Origin: Chamaelirium japonicum
Lineage: Eukaryota > Streptophyta > Magnoliopsida > Liliales > Melanthiaceae
Length of the DNA stretch: 64,000 nucleotides
Direction of reading: 5' to 3'
Assembly: GCA_947650365.1 (NCBI GenBank)
Contig: OX393552.1
Coordinates: forward strand, 50,119,873-50,183,872
Each line of letters opens with the position of its first letter. Position 1 is the stretch's first letter. A program made the translations under genes and the position numbers. The notes beneath the pieces were generated by a model. It was given only the letters and a program-made list of their open reading frames with translations. It was not told where the DNA came from and searched no databases. Below are positions 18,976-30,633 of this stretch, piece after piece.

Positions 18976-19902
18976 ACTCTTGGAAGAAACCACAAATTAT
19001 AGCAAGATAATTGGTGGGCTCAAAAAGGTACAATTTTTTAAATTTGATGAAGGTGCTTCATATACTCATCTTTTTTTTTTTTTTTTTGACATCGGCGGGT
19101 GTCCTGAAACCTTTCAGCCAATGGCCCACTTCACGCTCGGACTAATCCCTCCGGGAGTGAAGCCCGACCCACTCGGCAATTCCCACTTCACTCCTGGGTA
19201 AATCGAGGGGAGGAAGAGTTGAACCCACAACCTCATCACCAAAGCATCAGTTGCTTTGCCAACTCTCCAATCCCCTGGTGGGTTCATATACTCATATTTA
19301 GTATTATTGTAGACTAAGATGTTATCGAAAGAGACCATCACAAGGATACCAAGGTGGCAGTCAAATGATTATGTCATCACCCTCATAAAAGCGTTGGGAG
19401 CCTTGGAAATACTAAAAAAGGCGTAAGCAACCACTTGGACAGTCCCTCCATCTTGTATGTGGTTTGTCTAACATCTTCTAACCTGATGTGAATCCAACGA
19501 AATGCTCCGCTAGTCGATCTTGGATAAGATGGTGGTTCATGCGATCTTGTCAAGCACATCATCTAAAGTTTGCAATTGTGCTATATTTGACAGCATTCAC
19601 GTTGATGGCTTGATTATCTACACACATTCTCCCATCTCCGGTCCTTTTTCTGACAAATTGCTTCTTCAAAGTCTCTTCAGCTTGTCTTTTAAGCTTTGCA
19701 CTTTCAGTAAGATTAGCTCGATATGCAGGCATAACAGGAAATATTGCTCACATAACCGAATCTATTGCATGCTGAATATCCCGAAGGGGTGGTAATTCAT
19801 CAGGTAATTCTTTTGGATCACATCCGAACATTTTGAGAGCAACCATTAGATGTCGGATCCTGCAGAGGATCTTCATTTTTATCTCTTCTTGCACTTTTTT
19901 GT
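18976..19902 (-). pseudogene. Decayed Ty3-gypsy reverse transcriptase fragment, copy 2, split by a SINE
   Basis: Minus-strand reading continues the copy at 1-555 into the catalytic region: VSFDNILVYNNTKYEYM just right of the SINE and EYMKHLHQI just left of it. In functional gypsy RTs the motif is YFDDILVYS and EHLxHLxxV. Here the second catalytic aspartate is N, and stops occur in the upstream half (for example before AILPVMPAYR). Inactive. The SINE at 19,070-19,282 sits between the two halves. Confidence 0.8.
19070..19282 (-). mobile_element. tRNA-derived SINE, copy in A block 2
   Basis: On the minus strand it has a tRNA-like head with a box A-like TGGCAAAGCAACTG and box B GGTTCAACTCT, a body, and an A tail (T-run at 19,071-19,087). 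A perfect 13-bp target duplication TTCATATACTCAT flanks it (19,057-19,069 and 19,283-19,295). These are the marks of LINE-mobilised SINE insertion. Family name not assigned. Confidence 0.85.
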
Positions 19903-20042
19903 CACAACGGCATACACTGTATTGTCCCCTTGCTTCTTCTTTTTTTTAATTTACACTTGGACAACATAATGAAATCAGAATGAACAATACAATTTTGCTC
20001 ATTCACTTCACCAGACCTCGATGGTTTCAAGTTCTTCCCAAC

Positions 20043-20220
20043 TGTTACGAAGAGAGGCGGAGAGAGAATAGGATTAGGGAGAAAATCTCTTTGTATTATC
20101 TCATTAATCACAAATAACATTACATAAGACTACCTCTCTTTATATAGAGAGAGTACGCACACCATTATGTTACCACAACCGAGGTGGGACTAATAGAATA
20201 CTAACACACTATATCTAATA
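20043..20220 (-). mobile_element. Small solo LTR (178 bp, TRIM-size), copy in A block 2
   Basis: The minus-strand start is TATTAGATATAGTG and the end CTCTTCGTAACA. A TATA box, TATATAAAGAG, lies inside, and a perfect 5-bp duplication CCAAC flanks it (20,038-20,042 and 20,221-20,225). A block 1 has the empty site (GTCCCAACATTTG near 697). It is related to the LTR at 51,966. Confidence 0.85.
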
Positions 20221-20225
20221 CCAAC

Positions 20226-20890
20226 ATTTGAAGAAATGGGTATTAAACCAGTTATCGTGAAGGACCTCTCGATCATAAAGTCAAGGATCAACGAGGTGTG
20301 CATGACATTCATTGCAATGACATTGCACCACAAGAAGCCTTTATAGTAATTATCTTAAATTTAACTAAGCATCTTTTAGAGACTTATAACGACACTTCAT
20401 TTGCCCAAGTAATCTTGTAAGGATAGGATGCTTCTCCATGGATATTCAGCTTCTCCATTTTTTTTTTTTCTCGTGTGTGTAGTTTGGCTCTCATTTTTTT
20501 TTTTCCCGCATTTAAATTTTTGTATTCCCTTTTTTTTGTGCCCGTAGTTTGGTTTAGATTACCAGTTTTCAATTTTCAACCGATCCTTATTCTTTTTCTA
20601 TGAAAGTAGTGCGATTTTGATCTACTTGATTCTTCTCGTAAAAAATAAAGTTGGTCTGCTTCAAAGTATCAATCAAGGAATCCTATTTGGTTATTATATG
20701 AACTCAAATTGTTTGGAAAAATTGTGTAGCAAAATTATGAACTGTGTAGATGTTGAATCTTGTAATAATAATCTATTGTTCGTTAGGGAGACAGAGCAAC
20801 TAAGATTGTAGCAATCTTCAATCTTGTAGTAATAATCTACTTTTCTTTTAAGGGACCAAAAAATCTTTGAAAAGAAGTTTAAAAATTCGA
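20226..20890. other. A block 2 spacer with monomer and T-tracts
   Basis: Equivalent of 702-1,391: one array monomer at about 20,262-20,427, poly-T stretches, no gene. Confidence 0.5.
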
Positions 20891-21028
20891 TAGATCTTCA
20901 CCTCATCTACCGACGATTGAGTCCTACATGAAAGGCAAAGGCTATACACTAATAAGAGCAGCCTGTTGTTATTACAGTCTTTGCCTTTCATGTAGGTCTC
21001 AATCATCGGTTGGCGATACGTAGATCTA
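20891..21028. ncRNA. Candidate hairpin RNA, copy 2
   Basis: Same arms as at 1,392. The changes I see against copy 1 fall in the loop (CTATACAC for CTATGCAC, GCCTGTTG for GCCAGTTG), not in the paired core. Confidence 0.4.
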
Positions 21029-21405
21029 CCCATTTTCTTTTGTGAACCTGATTGCAAACCCCCAGTCGTCGCAAATTCCCGAAAGAAAAGTCGATCATTA
21101 CTACCATCATTTCAGTAACTGGGAGTTGTAAGAAGTATCGACGAATGTGATCGGTTTGGGTGTTGGACTAATCCATCGGTGCTGACAACAAATTTCCTAT
21201 CGATGATGAAAAGCATGATTGTCGTTTGGTGAGATTTCAGTGAAATTTGAATTCAAACATCTTCAAAAAAATTTGTAGTCAAGCAGCATTCGCTTCAGTC
21301 ATCTTTGTTTTAATCCTATCGCTTTTGTGTCCGTGTCCGTCCGCCAGATATGTCATTTTTTCCAAAAAAATTTGTGATGTGTGCTATTAAAGTATTGAAG
21401 TTCAT

Positions 21406-21836
21406 TTAATTAGAGCTTGCCACCTAACTTATACCTTTAATTCGACTTTGACCCCCAAACTTTTCATAATTAGACTCCGCCCCCCCAATTTCACGGATTC
21501 TATGTGTGCGTTGTGGTTGACCAACATTTTGCTCACGCTGACCCTCTGTGGCCCTCTGTGCATTCCCATATTGAGAATACTACCCCTTATGACTTTGGCC
21601 CCCATTTATAGCCGTTGTATAGCTACAAGTTCTTATCAACTGAAGGGGTAAAGTCTAAATGTGAAGGTGTAGTATTGTCAATGTGGGAATGCACAGAGTG
21701 TCAACATGAGCAAACATTGGTCAACCATGGCGCGCTCGCGAAATCCGTGAAATTGGGAGGCACAGTCTAATTATCAAAAGTTTGGGGGTCAAAGTCGAAT
21801 TAAAGGTATAAGTTGGGGGGCAAGGTCTAAATAACC
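21406..21836. mobile_element. Fold-back MITE, copy 2
   Basis: Same element and position as 1,906-2,337, with arms preserved. Confidence 0.65.
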
Positions 21837-21846
21837 TTATGAAATA

Positions 21847-22894
21847 GGGAAATTTTATTCATACCCCAAAAATCTGTAATTAGCCCCCATTTCCAACAAA
21901 CTTGAACACACCCCAATTTTTTTTTTCATACCCCATTCCTGTCCCAAAAATACCCTTACCCCTTACACCCCACCATCAATACACCCCAGCTAAATGGCCC
22001 GCCCTAACTTGATTATACCCCAATCAAACACATACCCCCTTAAATATACCCTAGTTATATGCACTATTGAATACACCCCACTTTTAAATAAATTCCATGC
22101 TATTGGCTGGTACTTGAAGGCACAGGTTGGGCTGCAACTAGGGCTGGCAATTTCGGACCCGACACGAAGTTAGCGGGTCTGGGTCAGGGCTAAACGGGTT
22201 CGGGTCGTAAACGGGTCGACACGATAGACCCGTTTAATAAACGGGTCGGGTCTGGGTTTAGGGTATGGACACGGTGGACCCGGGAAGACTCGTTTAGTAC
22301 TCAACGGGTCGTGTCGAGTCGGATCGGGTCGGGTCTACCAGCAATCCGATACTATAATATATACTTCCAGCGGGTCTTTCGGGTCAGATCGGGTCGAGTC
22401 GGATTGGGTCGGATCGGGTCAACTGAATAGATTCGGGTGGTAAACGAGTCTTGCCGGGTCTTATCGTGTCTACCCGTTTATTAGCGGGTCGGGTACGGGT
22501 TTAGGATCTAGACACGATTAGTTAAACGGGTCGGGTCCGGGTCTTGGGGTTTTGAACACGACACAAAACTAGACACGACGCGAACCAGACACGACACGAC
22601 CCATTGCCACCCCTAGCTGCAACTTGGGCGGGCCAACCCGAACCCAACCCGACTTTGGGCGGGTTAACCCGAACCCACCCCGCACAACCCAGCCAACCCG
22701 ACGGGTTGGGCTTGGGCTAAGTTTAAACAAACCTTGGGTTGGGTTGGGGGTACGAAAGACGCTGAGTAAGGGCTTTGGGGTAAAAAAAAAAGAAAAGGAC
22801 ATTGTTGGTATTAAATGATTGTTGAGTAATTATTGAGAAAGGATAGGGAGCCGGGGGCTAATTACAGATTTTTGGGGTATGAATAAAATTTCCC
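21847..22894. mobile_element. Deletion derivative of the Pack-MULE-like element (no shugoshin fragment)
   Basis: The left and right ends and the flanks ATGAAATA (21,839) and ATGTAATA (22,895) equal those of the 3.9-kb element in unit 1. The interior jumps from the left end directly to sequence matching 5,260 onward, so about 2.9 kb with the gene fragment is absent. The deletion ends share TTTTATTCATACCCCAAAAA, which suggests recombination between internal copies of the end motif. Confidence 0.75.
22139..22615. mobile_element. Non-autonomous hAT element, unit 2 copy
   Basis: Same insertion as 5,530-5,999, with the same perfect duplication GCTGCAAC (22,131-22,138 and 22,616-22,623). Confidence 0.9.
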
Positions 22895-22921
22895 ATGTAA
22901 TATTGGCTACAAAATTTGAAA

Positions 22922-23397
22922 GGGAAATTTTATTCATACCCCAAAAATCTGTAACCAGCCTCCGTCTTCCATCCGTTTCACAGTAACTTACACAAAAATT
23001 TTAAAATATCATTTATACCCATACCTTATATCCCACATCGAACTAAAACCTTAAACATAACCTTTTGGCTATCGGCTGCAATTGGAAAGAAATTACAGTC
23101 GAGATTCCCCCGATCGGATACCTCCAAACGAGATCTAACCCCTCTGGCAATGGAGAAAGAAGAGAGGCATATCTCTCTCTCTCTACTCATGGGTAGGGGT
23201 GGCAATGGGTCGGGTCAGGTTGTGGCATAGGTATAAGGGCAAAACACCCAACCCGAACCCGACCCGTTTAATAAACGGGTCAAAAACTTAAACCCAAACC
23301 CGACCCGCCTAATAAACGGGTTGACCCGACCCGACCCGTTAAACCCGTTTACTAAATAGGTCGGATCGGATTGGCTCGGGTTGGGTCAACCCGAGCC
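22922..23397. mobile_element. Second terminal-inverted-repeat element, unit 2 remnant with truncated hAT
   Basis: Left end GGGAAATTTTATTCATACCC as at 6,306. The nested hAT starts at 23,194 but breaks off near 23,398, where sequence of hAT Y begins. One deletion therefore removed the right part of this element, hAT X and half of Y (about 1.2 kb relative to unit 1). Confidence 0.6.
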
Positions 23398-23810
23398 AAT
23401 TTTAATATTTTAAGATCAAAATCTAAAAAAAACTTTTACTTGCTAATACTACCTTACTACTTTTTTTACATTTCTACCCATGCAACTAGATCATTAGATA
23501 ATGCCTTTATTTGATAAGCAAGAAGCAAATAAATAATATGGAACTGGGTGAAACGAATGATTGTGACTGCGACACCTCAATATATGAGTACTATGGTTGG
23601 TTGTGATTGTTACGTAAATATCACAGACTCGTAGATATACATGAGTCCTTGGGTTCAGATTGGATCGGGTTGATGAACCCAAATTTAGCTCGGGTTGTAT
23701 TTTTGCAACCCTAATCCAACCCAATTTTTAAATACATCAATCCAAACCCGACCCAAACATGGGTTGGGCTCGGATTGGGTCTGGTCCAACCGGCCCAAGT
23801 TGCACCCCTG
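23398..23810. mobile_element. hAT element Y, 3' two thirds, P block 3
   Basis: Begins inside the AT-rich middle of Y (TTTAATATTTTAAGATC) and ends GTTGCACCCCTG, followed by GCCTTCAT. Element X is missing from this P block. Confidence 0.75.
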
Positions 23811-24464
23811 GCCTTCATAGATGGTGTTCCTAAATTCAATCAAGCATCTTTTTGTGACTAACAGGCCAAGTGGGCCAGTCATAAATTAAGGACCAACAAG
23901 ATGTGGGTGACACTGTGGAAATTGGAATGACATTGCACCACACAAAGTCTTTCATAGACAGTCATCCTAAAATCAACTAAGCATCTTTTGACGACGTATG
24001 AATACCGTTCACCCAAGTAAGCTTGTAAGGCCGTGTTTGGTAGCAAGAAAGTTTTAACTAAGGAAGGTGAAAGAGAATGCTAAGCCATCGAATATGATTC
24101 CCCTCGGTGAAGAGAGAAATATGATGCCCGTCACTTTTCCACCGGTTCTCTTTTTTTTTGTGCACAATTAGATTTACTTTTTCCTTCCCTAGATAAACTT
24201 GCCCTGCTACTAAACGCACATACTAGGGCTCACGTGAGGGAATCCAATTACCTTTTTCCTCTTTAGTGAGTATTTATGCCTACCAAACGCGGCCTAAAGA
24301 TGAGGATGCTTCTCCATAGCATTTTCATGCCTACAAGATGTGGGTGACATTCATTGGAATTAGATTGCACCACACAGTCTTCATAGATAGTGAATTTACA
24401 TTAACTAAGCATTTATAGTGACTTATACACATCCCTTAACCAAGTTATTTTGTAAGGATGTCAC
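23811..24464. repeat. Monomer array of P block 3 with PIF MITE
   Basis: Counterpart of 8,456-9,113. The MITE at 24,029-24,294 is complete with TAA on both sides. Confidence 0.6.
24029..24294. mobile_element. PIF/Harbinger MITE, P block 3
   Basis: GGCCGTGTTTGGTAG and TACCAAACGCGGCC ends between TAA duplications; 266 bp. Confidence 0.88.
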
Positions 24465-25756
24465 TGTGGGGGATTAGGGAATTGCAAAATTAAAAATTTT
24501 GGAGGGGCCATATATGAATATTTTTAAAAATTTTAAATTCTCAATGGAGGCCTCAAAGACCTTTTTAAAATTTATGGGGGCCTTGGCTCGTCTACTCGGA
24601 TGCGCCCCTGTGGGATCTTCAACTTCTCCGCCATTTTTAATGGCGAGGTTGAAAATGTTTTTTGCAGTATCTAACACGTGTTTGAAATATTGATATTCAA
24701 CTGGTTCTCTTTGATAAATCAAAATAAGGCTCGCACCCATGCATAGTCACTTATTTGAAAATGCAAACTTGTTCGTTCTGATCAAGTTCTCTTACACGAG
24801 TGGACCCTCCACTTTTTCGTCGTCACCTTTGTCGGGGGGAAATCTCGGAGATTTATCCCGCGACCTACAAAACAAAGGGGCTAAAACAGCTAGCTCCTCT
24901 CGGAGCGCAGGCCCTCCGACGCTCAAGTCAGCATAGATCTCAAAAGGGGGGTGGATGATCAAAAGATAGTTCAAGTTTTTGGAATTCAAACCTGTACTTT
25001 GGAGTCTTGAGTCGTACCTTTTAGCGTACTAGGACTACAATCATCCACACGGTTCCTCCAGAACGGGGACACCTATCGATCCAATGGCGTCTTACGGTAT
25101 GGAACACCTATAGGCACAAGGTGATCTTTTCCGCGGACGAGCTGGCTGTCTCGCGTGTGAGGTGGATATCCGAGCTATTGGTGTCGAGCAATGCAGGTGA
25201 TGAATCTTCTGAAGTGTTCTTTGAGGTACCGACAAAAGGCGATACCTCGCATACGGACTGATCACGGGTGACCTCATGCGCGAGCTGATTGCGGTCGGCC
25301 TCGGTATCCGAGCTGTAGGTGATCAGGTGCTGAATTTTCTGAAATGTTCTTTGAGCTTCCGACAAATGGCGATATCTCGCGCGCAGGCTGATCGCGGGCG
25401 ACCTCGGTATCCGAGCTGTAGGTGATCAGGTGCTGAATCTTCTGAAGTGTTCTTTGTTCTTCCAACAAAAGGTGATACCTCATGTATGGTCTGATCGCGT
25501 GCGACCTCGCGTGCGAGCTATAGGTGAAGAACAATCTGGGCACGAAGCGTCCAAACCGCAATGCCAAGGCGATTGGTGAGCAAGGTTTGCCAGCTTCAGT
25601 TGGCGAGCAACCTGCGAGCTGACTCTGCGATTGTTCACACGAGTTTGGGGCTAAAACGAGTCGGGCTCCTCCTAGGGGATACGGGATGAAATCTTGAACC
25701 GGAGGCGACCTCGTGTACTTTGATGACGGGCTGGTGCTAATTTTTGGGCACCATCA
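24465..25756 (-). mobile_element. Ty3-gypsy-like LTR relic, P block 3
   Basis: Same short form as P block 1, lacking the TATA-containing segment. TGACTTGAGCGTCGG is near 24,920, and three iterated units with TTCAGAAGATTCA or a variant lie at about 25,205-25,450. Confidence 0.4.
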
Positions 25757-26350
25757 ACCTTCACAGTAGTAAAGACTTCCCTTAGGATTCTTATATGGCA
25801 ATATTCGACAAATCACCCTTTTCCTCGGCATCTAAAGCAATCCACTTCCCTTAGAATTCTTCATGGGTGTGGCTCATATTGCTTTGTATGAAAGTTAGGC
25901 CCTTGGCTTGAGTGTTGAGATGCCAATTTAAAGGATGGTTCAATATTTTAGAACCGCAATACGAATAGATGTCGTCTCAGATGAGCGGAGAGAGAGGCGG
26001 TGGAGACGGAGGGGTGGTGGTAGGTGGTAGCGAAGGAGACGCAACGCTTCCCGGGGCCCAATGTCGGTCCCACTTATGAACAAGACTATAAGAACTTCCT
26101 TCTTTTTTTATTTTTTAATTTTTTTTTTCTTTATGAGTTGGTGGTGGTGTTGTGCCCTTGGGCCAACTGAGGATGCATCGCCCTTTTGGATCTAATAACA
26201 ATTCAGATTCTTTTCTTTTCTTGAATCCACAACCGACCCAATAACTTCCTTTCTCTGTTTGGAAGAGACCGGCCCAACAATTTTGGGCTTGCAGCCTTAC
26301 AGCCCGCTATGCTTTCACAAGATGCCCATAAGGTAGAGAAGTGAGTTTTA
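25757..26350 (+). promoter_or_regulatory. Conserved upstream region of U3 locus d
   Basis: As at 10,409-11,005, with GGCCCA near 26,270 and AGCCCG near 26,302. Confidence 0.45.
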
Positions 26351-26573
26351 GTCCCACATCGGAAAGGGGAGAGTGCGTTTACATGTTTAAATAGCGCTAC
26401 AATGCTTTGTTAATCACGACCTTACTTGAACAGGATCAATTCTATAGGATCGTACCATTGCAACCTTAAGTTCTAAGGAGACAGGCAACTCAGTCTGGAT
26501 GATGAGCCCCCATGACCTCGGGATCATAGTGTGATTAACGGCTGAGATCTCTCGAGGTCGACGCAGTAGAGGA
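26351..26573 (+). pseudogene. U3: U3 snoRNA locus d: good promoter, 3' truncated RNA
   Basis: USE GTCCCACATCG at 26,351-26,361, TATA box TTTAAATA at 26,386 (24-bp gap), RNA from 26,416. Box A and C' regions are intact; box B is changed (AGTGTGATT). Homology ends at GCAGTAGAGGA (26,573), the same break as locus a. Its promoter is the best matching one of the array, so it could still be transcribed into a truncated RNA. Confidence 0.85.
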
Positions 26574-27280
26574 CTATAACTAGTCTCTGCAACCCCTTCT
26601 ATCTCTTTCTAATCTTTTTTTTTACTCCAAACCGAAACCCACACTAAATGACTTGGTATGAACCCTTGAAGTGCCGATGGCCGTTGGATCAAAACCTCTA
26701 TCCAACTGTCCACAAACATTCACTTAGTTAACAGACGGACATAAGGACGGTTTTTGTTAGGATGGTTTTTCCTGCGGATGCTATGTGGGGCGTCTGGACC
26801 GTTCCCTAATATGCATGAGAAAAGGGGGGAGTCTGATTGTATGTAAAAAAGGGTGTAATTACACTGCACGGGTCGTTCCCTAATATAATCAGACGGCTCT
26901 TTATTCTTCTATGAACGGTCGAGATGACTAACTTAGCATCCAAAGCAAAAAACGGTCCACTACAAAATAAAAGTTGGACAAATTGGTGATAGGTCCTTAT
27001 AACATAAAGCGGTAAAGAGATGTTTTAGTAGTAGGTAATTTCGTTTGTAAAAATATCCATTTTACCCCTATATGCAGCTATACAAGAAATCACATGAAGA
27101 GTAACATTTGCTATAGTGATTTCACAGTTGCAATTTTTATTTACAACAATTATTATAAAAAAAACTACATTGATTTCTTTGTAGCTAATGCTACTATTTA
27201 TTATCGAAATGTTACTCTTTGAACATTTCAGTAATTATGAGTAACATTTGTTACAATGAAATGTTCTCGATATAAAGTCA
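26574..27280. repeat. Dispersed repeat D, copy 2
   Basis: Same start (CTATAACTAGTCTCTGCAAC) and content as 11,229-11,930. No coding region. Confidence 0.55.
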
Positions 27281-27346
27281 TGAACCAACATGATGTGGGT
27301 GACACTCATTTGAAATAGGAATTACAATGCACCACATAGTCTTCAT

Positions 27347-27894
27347 TAGGGGTGGGACTTGGGCGGATTGAAGGGTCCGCCCATGCCCAACCCAACTTGC
27401 ACAAACTTTAACCCATTTTGCCCGTAAAACCTGGGGAACCTGTGGAAGCCCAACTCGTGCTTGCCCATTCTAGTTGTTCGGGTTGCTCAATTTGCAAAAT
27501 AATGGGTGGATTGTCCAATTAGAAATACTTGTGCATATAAATAAATGAAAAAAAAACCCAACATATTTTAAAATTAATTTTTTTTTTTTTTGATTTGCAT
27601 AATGAAAACATAAAATCTAACCCATATCCTCACATATTTCAAACGAATTCTTAGCATTCAACATCAACCACAGTCTTCCATTTACATAAAAAATAAACTA
27701 CCAAAGCATTCAACCTTAGTGTATCACTTCTTTGGGTTTCTCGGGTTGGGAAGATCAGTGCCCAAATCCGTCCAAATTAAAATCGGGTTGATCTTTTTTT
27801 GTCCTAATCCATCCCAAGTTTTTAACTAGCTTTGCCCATGTTTGTCCATTGGGCGGGTTGGGTACGGGTCAGACCAGTCCAAGTCCCACCCCTG
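27347..27894. mobile_element. hAT element X of the tandem pair, P block 4
   Basis: Ends TAGGGGTGGGACTTGGGC and AAGTCCCACCCCTG, with GTCTTCAT at 27,339-27,346 and 27,895-27,902. Confidence 0.88.
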
Positions 27895-27902
27895 GTCTTC
27901 AT

Positions 27903-28510
27903 TACGGTTGCAACTCGGTCGGGTTGGGTTAGGTTGAGGGTCAACCTAAGCCCAACCCAAGTACTAAAATTTCCAACCCGAGATGCCCAGCCCAAGCCCA
28001 ACTGAAGCAAAAAAATTTATGTTCGGGTTGGGCTTGAGTTAGCCCAAGTTGGTAGGACGGGTCGGGTTGTGCAAGCTCGGGTATACTTATTGTTTAAAAT
28101 TTTAACATTTGAAGATCAAAATCTAAAAAAAACTTTTACTTGCTAATACTACCGTACTACTTTTTTTACATTTCAACCCATGCAACTAGATCATTAGATA
28201 ATGCCTTTATTTGATAAGCAAGAAGCAAATAAATAATATGGAACTGGGTGAAACGAATGATTGTGACTGCGACACCTCAACATATGAGTACTAGGGTTGG
28301 TTGTGATTGTTACCTATATATCACGGACTCATAGATATACATGAGTCCTTGGGTTCAGATTGGGTCGGGTTGCCCGACCCAAATTGAACTCGGGTTGTAT
28401 TTTTGCAACCCTAATCCAACCCAAGTTTTAAATACATCAATCCAAACCAGACCCAAACTTGGGTTGGGCTCGGATTGGGTCAGGTCCAACCCGCCCAAGT
28501 TGCACCCCTA
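27903..28510. mobile_element. hAT element Y of the tandem pair, P block 4
   Basis: Ends TACGGTTGCAACTCGG and AAGTTGCACCCCTA, with GTCTTCAT at 27,895-27,902 and 28,511-28,518. Same length (608 bp) as the P block 2 copy. Confidence 0.88.
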
Positions 28511-29081
28511 GTCTTCATAGATGGTGTTCCTAAATTCAATCATGCATCTTTTTGTGACTTACAGGCCAAGTCGGGCCAGACTTTGGACATCATGCTTTTT
28601 TTTACACCCCTAGTCATCCTGAAGGATCTCTCGATCATAAAGTTAAGGGACAACAAGATGTGGGTGACACTGTGGAAATTGGAAAGGCATTGCACCACAC
28701 AAAGTCTTCATAGACAGCCATCCTCAAATCAACTAAGCATCTTTTGGCGATGTATGAATACACACCCTTCACCCAAGTAAGTTTGTAAGGCCGTGTTTGA
28801 TAGCAAGAAAGTTTTAACTAAGGAAGGTGACAGAGAATGTTAAGTTGGTGAATATGATTCCTCTAAGTGAAAGAGAGAAATATGATGCCAGTCACTTTTC
28901 CACCGTTTTGTTTTTGTTTTTTTTTTTGCGCACGATTAGATTTACTTTCCCCTTCCCTAGTTAAACTTGCCCTGCTACCAAACGCACATACTTGGGCTCA
29001 CGTGAATTTACATTCAACTAAGCATTTATACTGACTTATATAGACACATCCCTTACCCAAGTTATTTTGTAAGGATGTTAC
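28511..29081. repeat. Monomer array of P block 4 with 3'-truncated PIF MITE
   Basis: Monomers as in the other P blocks. The MITE starts at 28,789 and breaks off at about 29,004, at the CTCACGTGA word also seen at the P block 2 break, where it joins the last monomer. Confidence 0.6.
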
Positions 29082-30633
29082 TATGGGGGATCCAGGAATT
29101 GCAAAATTAAAAATTTTGGAGGGGCCATATATGAATATTTTAAAAAAATTTATAATCTCAATGGAGGCCTCAAGACCTTTTTATAATTTTAGGGGGGCCA
29201 TGGCCCCGTCTAGTCAGATGCTCCCCTATGGGATCTTCAACTTCTCTGCCATTTTAATGGCGAGGTTGGAAATGTTTTTTGCAGCATCTAACACGTGTCT
29301 GAAATATTGATATTCAACTGGTTCTCCTCTTCGATAAATCAAAATAAGGCTCGCACCAATGCAGAGTCACTTCTCTGAAAATGCAAAGTTGTTCGTTCTG
29401 ATCAAGTTCTCTTACTCGAGTGGATCTTTCACTTTTTCGTCATCACCTTTGTTGCGGGAAATCTCGGAGATTTCTCCCGCGACCTGCAAAACAAAGGGGC
29501 TAAAATGGCTGGCTCCTCTCAGAGCGCAGGCCCTTCGACGCTCAAGTCAGTAGAGATCTCAAAAGGGGAGGTTGGATGATCAGAAGGTAGTTCGAGTTGT
29601 TGGAATTCGAACCTGTACTTTGGATCCTTGAGTCGTACCTTTATAGACTTTCTCCGACCAATGCAAGTCGACACATGCCAGCCCACCTGTCTCTTTGTGT
29701 ACTCTAGTGCTCGCACATGGGTCTTTAAATGTGCTATGTCGTCTTGCTGGCTAGCTGGCTGTCCGAGGTTGAGGGGGGAATGCACCGGTCTTGTCCACTC
29801 CAAGTGGCACCTCGGAAGGCTCTAGACCGAGTGTTGGTTTCGTTTACAGTCTAGTAGGTTTGCTCATAGCGAACTTGGACTACAATTATCCACGCAGTTC
29901 CTCCAGAACGAGGATACCTATCGATCCAACGACGTCTTACGGTATGGAACCCCTATAGGCAAAAGGCGATCTCTTCCGCGGATGAGCTAGCTGTCTCGCG
30001 TGTGCGGTGGATATTCGAGCTGTTGGTGTCGAGCGATGTAGGTGATGAATATATCTTCTGAAGTGTTCTTTGATGTTCTGACAAAAGGCGATATCTCGCG
30101 TACGGACTGGTCGCTGGTGACCACATGTGCGAGCTAATCGTGTGCGGCCTCTGTATCCGAGCTGTAGGTGATCAGGTGCTGAATCTTCTGAAATATTCTT
30201 TGAGCTTTCCGTAAAAGGCAATACCTCGCGTGCAGGCTTATCGCGGGCGACCTCGATATTCGAGCTGTAGGTGATCACGTGTTGAATCTTCTGAAGTGTT
30301 CTTTGTTCTTTTGACAAAAGGTGATACCTCATGTACGGGCTGATCGCAGGAGACTTTGCGTGCGAGCTGATCGAGAACGGTCTCGGTATCTGAGCTCTTG
30401 GTGAAGAGCAATCTGGGCGTGAGGCATCCGAACCGCAATGCCAAGGCGATTGGTGAGGTAGGTTTCCCATCTTCACTTGGCGAGCAACCTGCGCGCTGAC
30501 TCTGCAATTGTTCACACGAGTTTGGAGCTAAAGCGATCTGGGCTCCTCCTTGGGGATACGGGATGAACTCTTGAACTGGAGGTGACCTCGTGTACTTTGA
30601 TGACGAGCTGGTGCTAATTTTTGGGCACCATCA
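29082..30633 (-). mobile_element. Ty3-gypsy-like LTR relic, P block 4
   Basis: Long form with the TATA-like segment (about 29,640-29,860) and the iterated units. The frame 29,937-30,515 is an artefact of in-phase repeats. Confidence 0.4.

Larger units (their letters stand above)
17565..21846. repeat. Near-identical segmental duplicate, left copy (partner 33,128-37,409)
   Basis: By eye the two 4.28-kb stretches match with a constant 15,563-bp offset. I saw only two substitutions in the U3 gene and a T-run variant near 18,030. Both contain U3, the SINE, the gypsy fragment, the small LTR, the hairpin and the fold-back MITE. Identity begins right after the hAT at 17,564 and stops exactly at the insertion site of the terminal-inverted-repeat element at 21,847. 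Confidence 0.85.

Noticed and set aside
19114..19341. 75-codon minus-strand frame as a gene
   Set aside because: It is a chance fusion of gypsy RT residues and SINE sequence.
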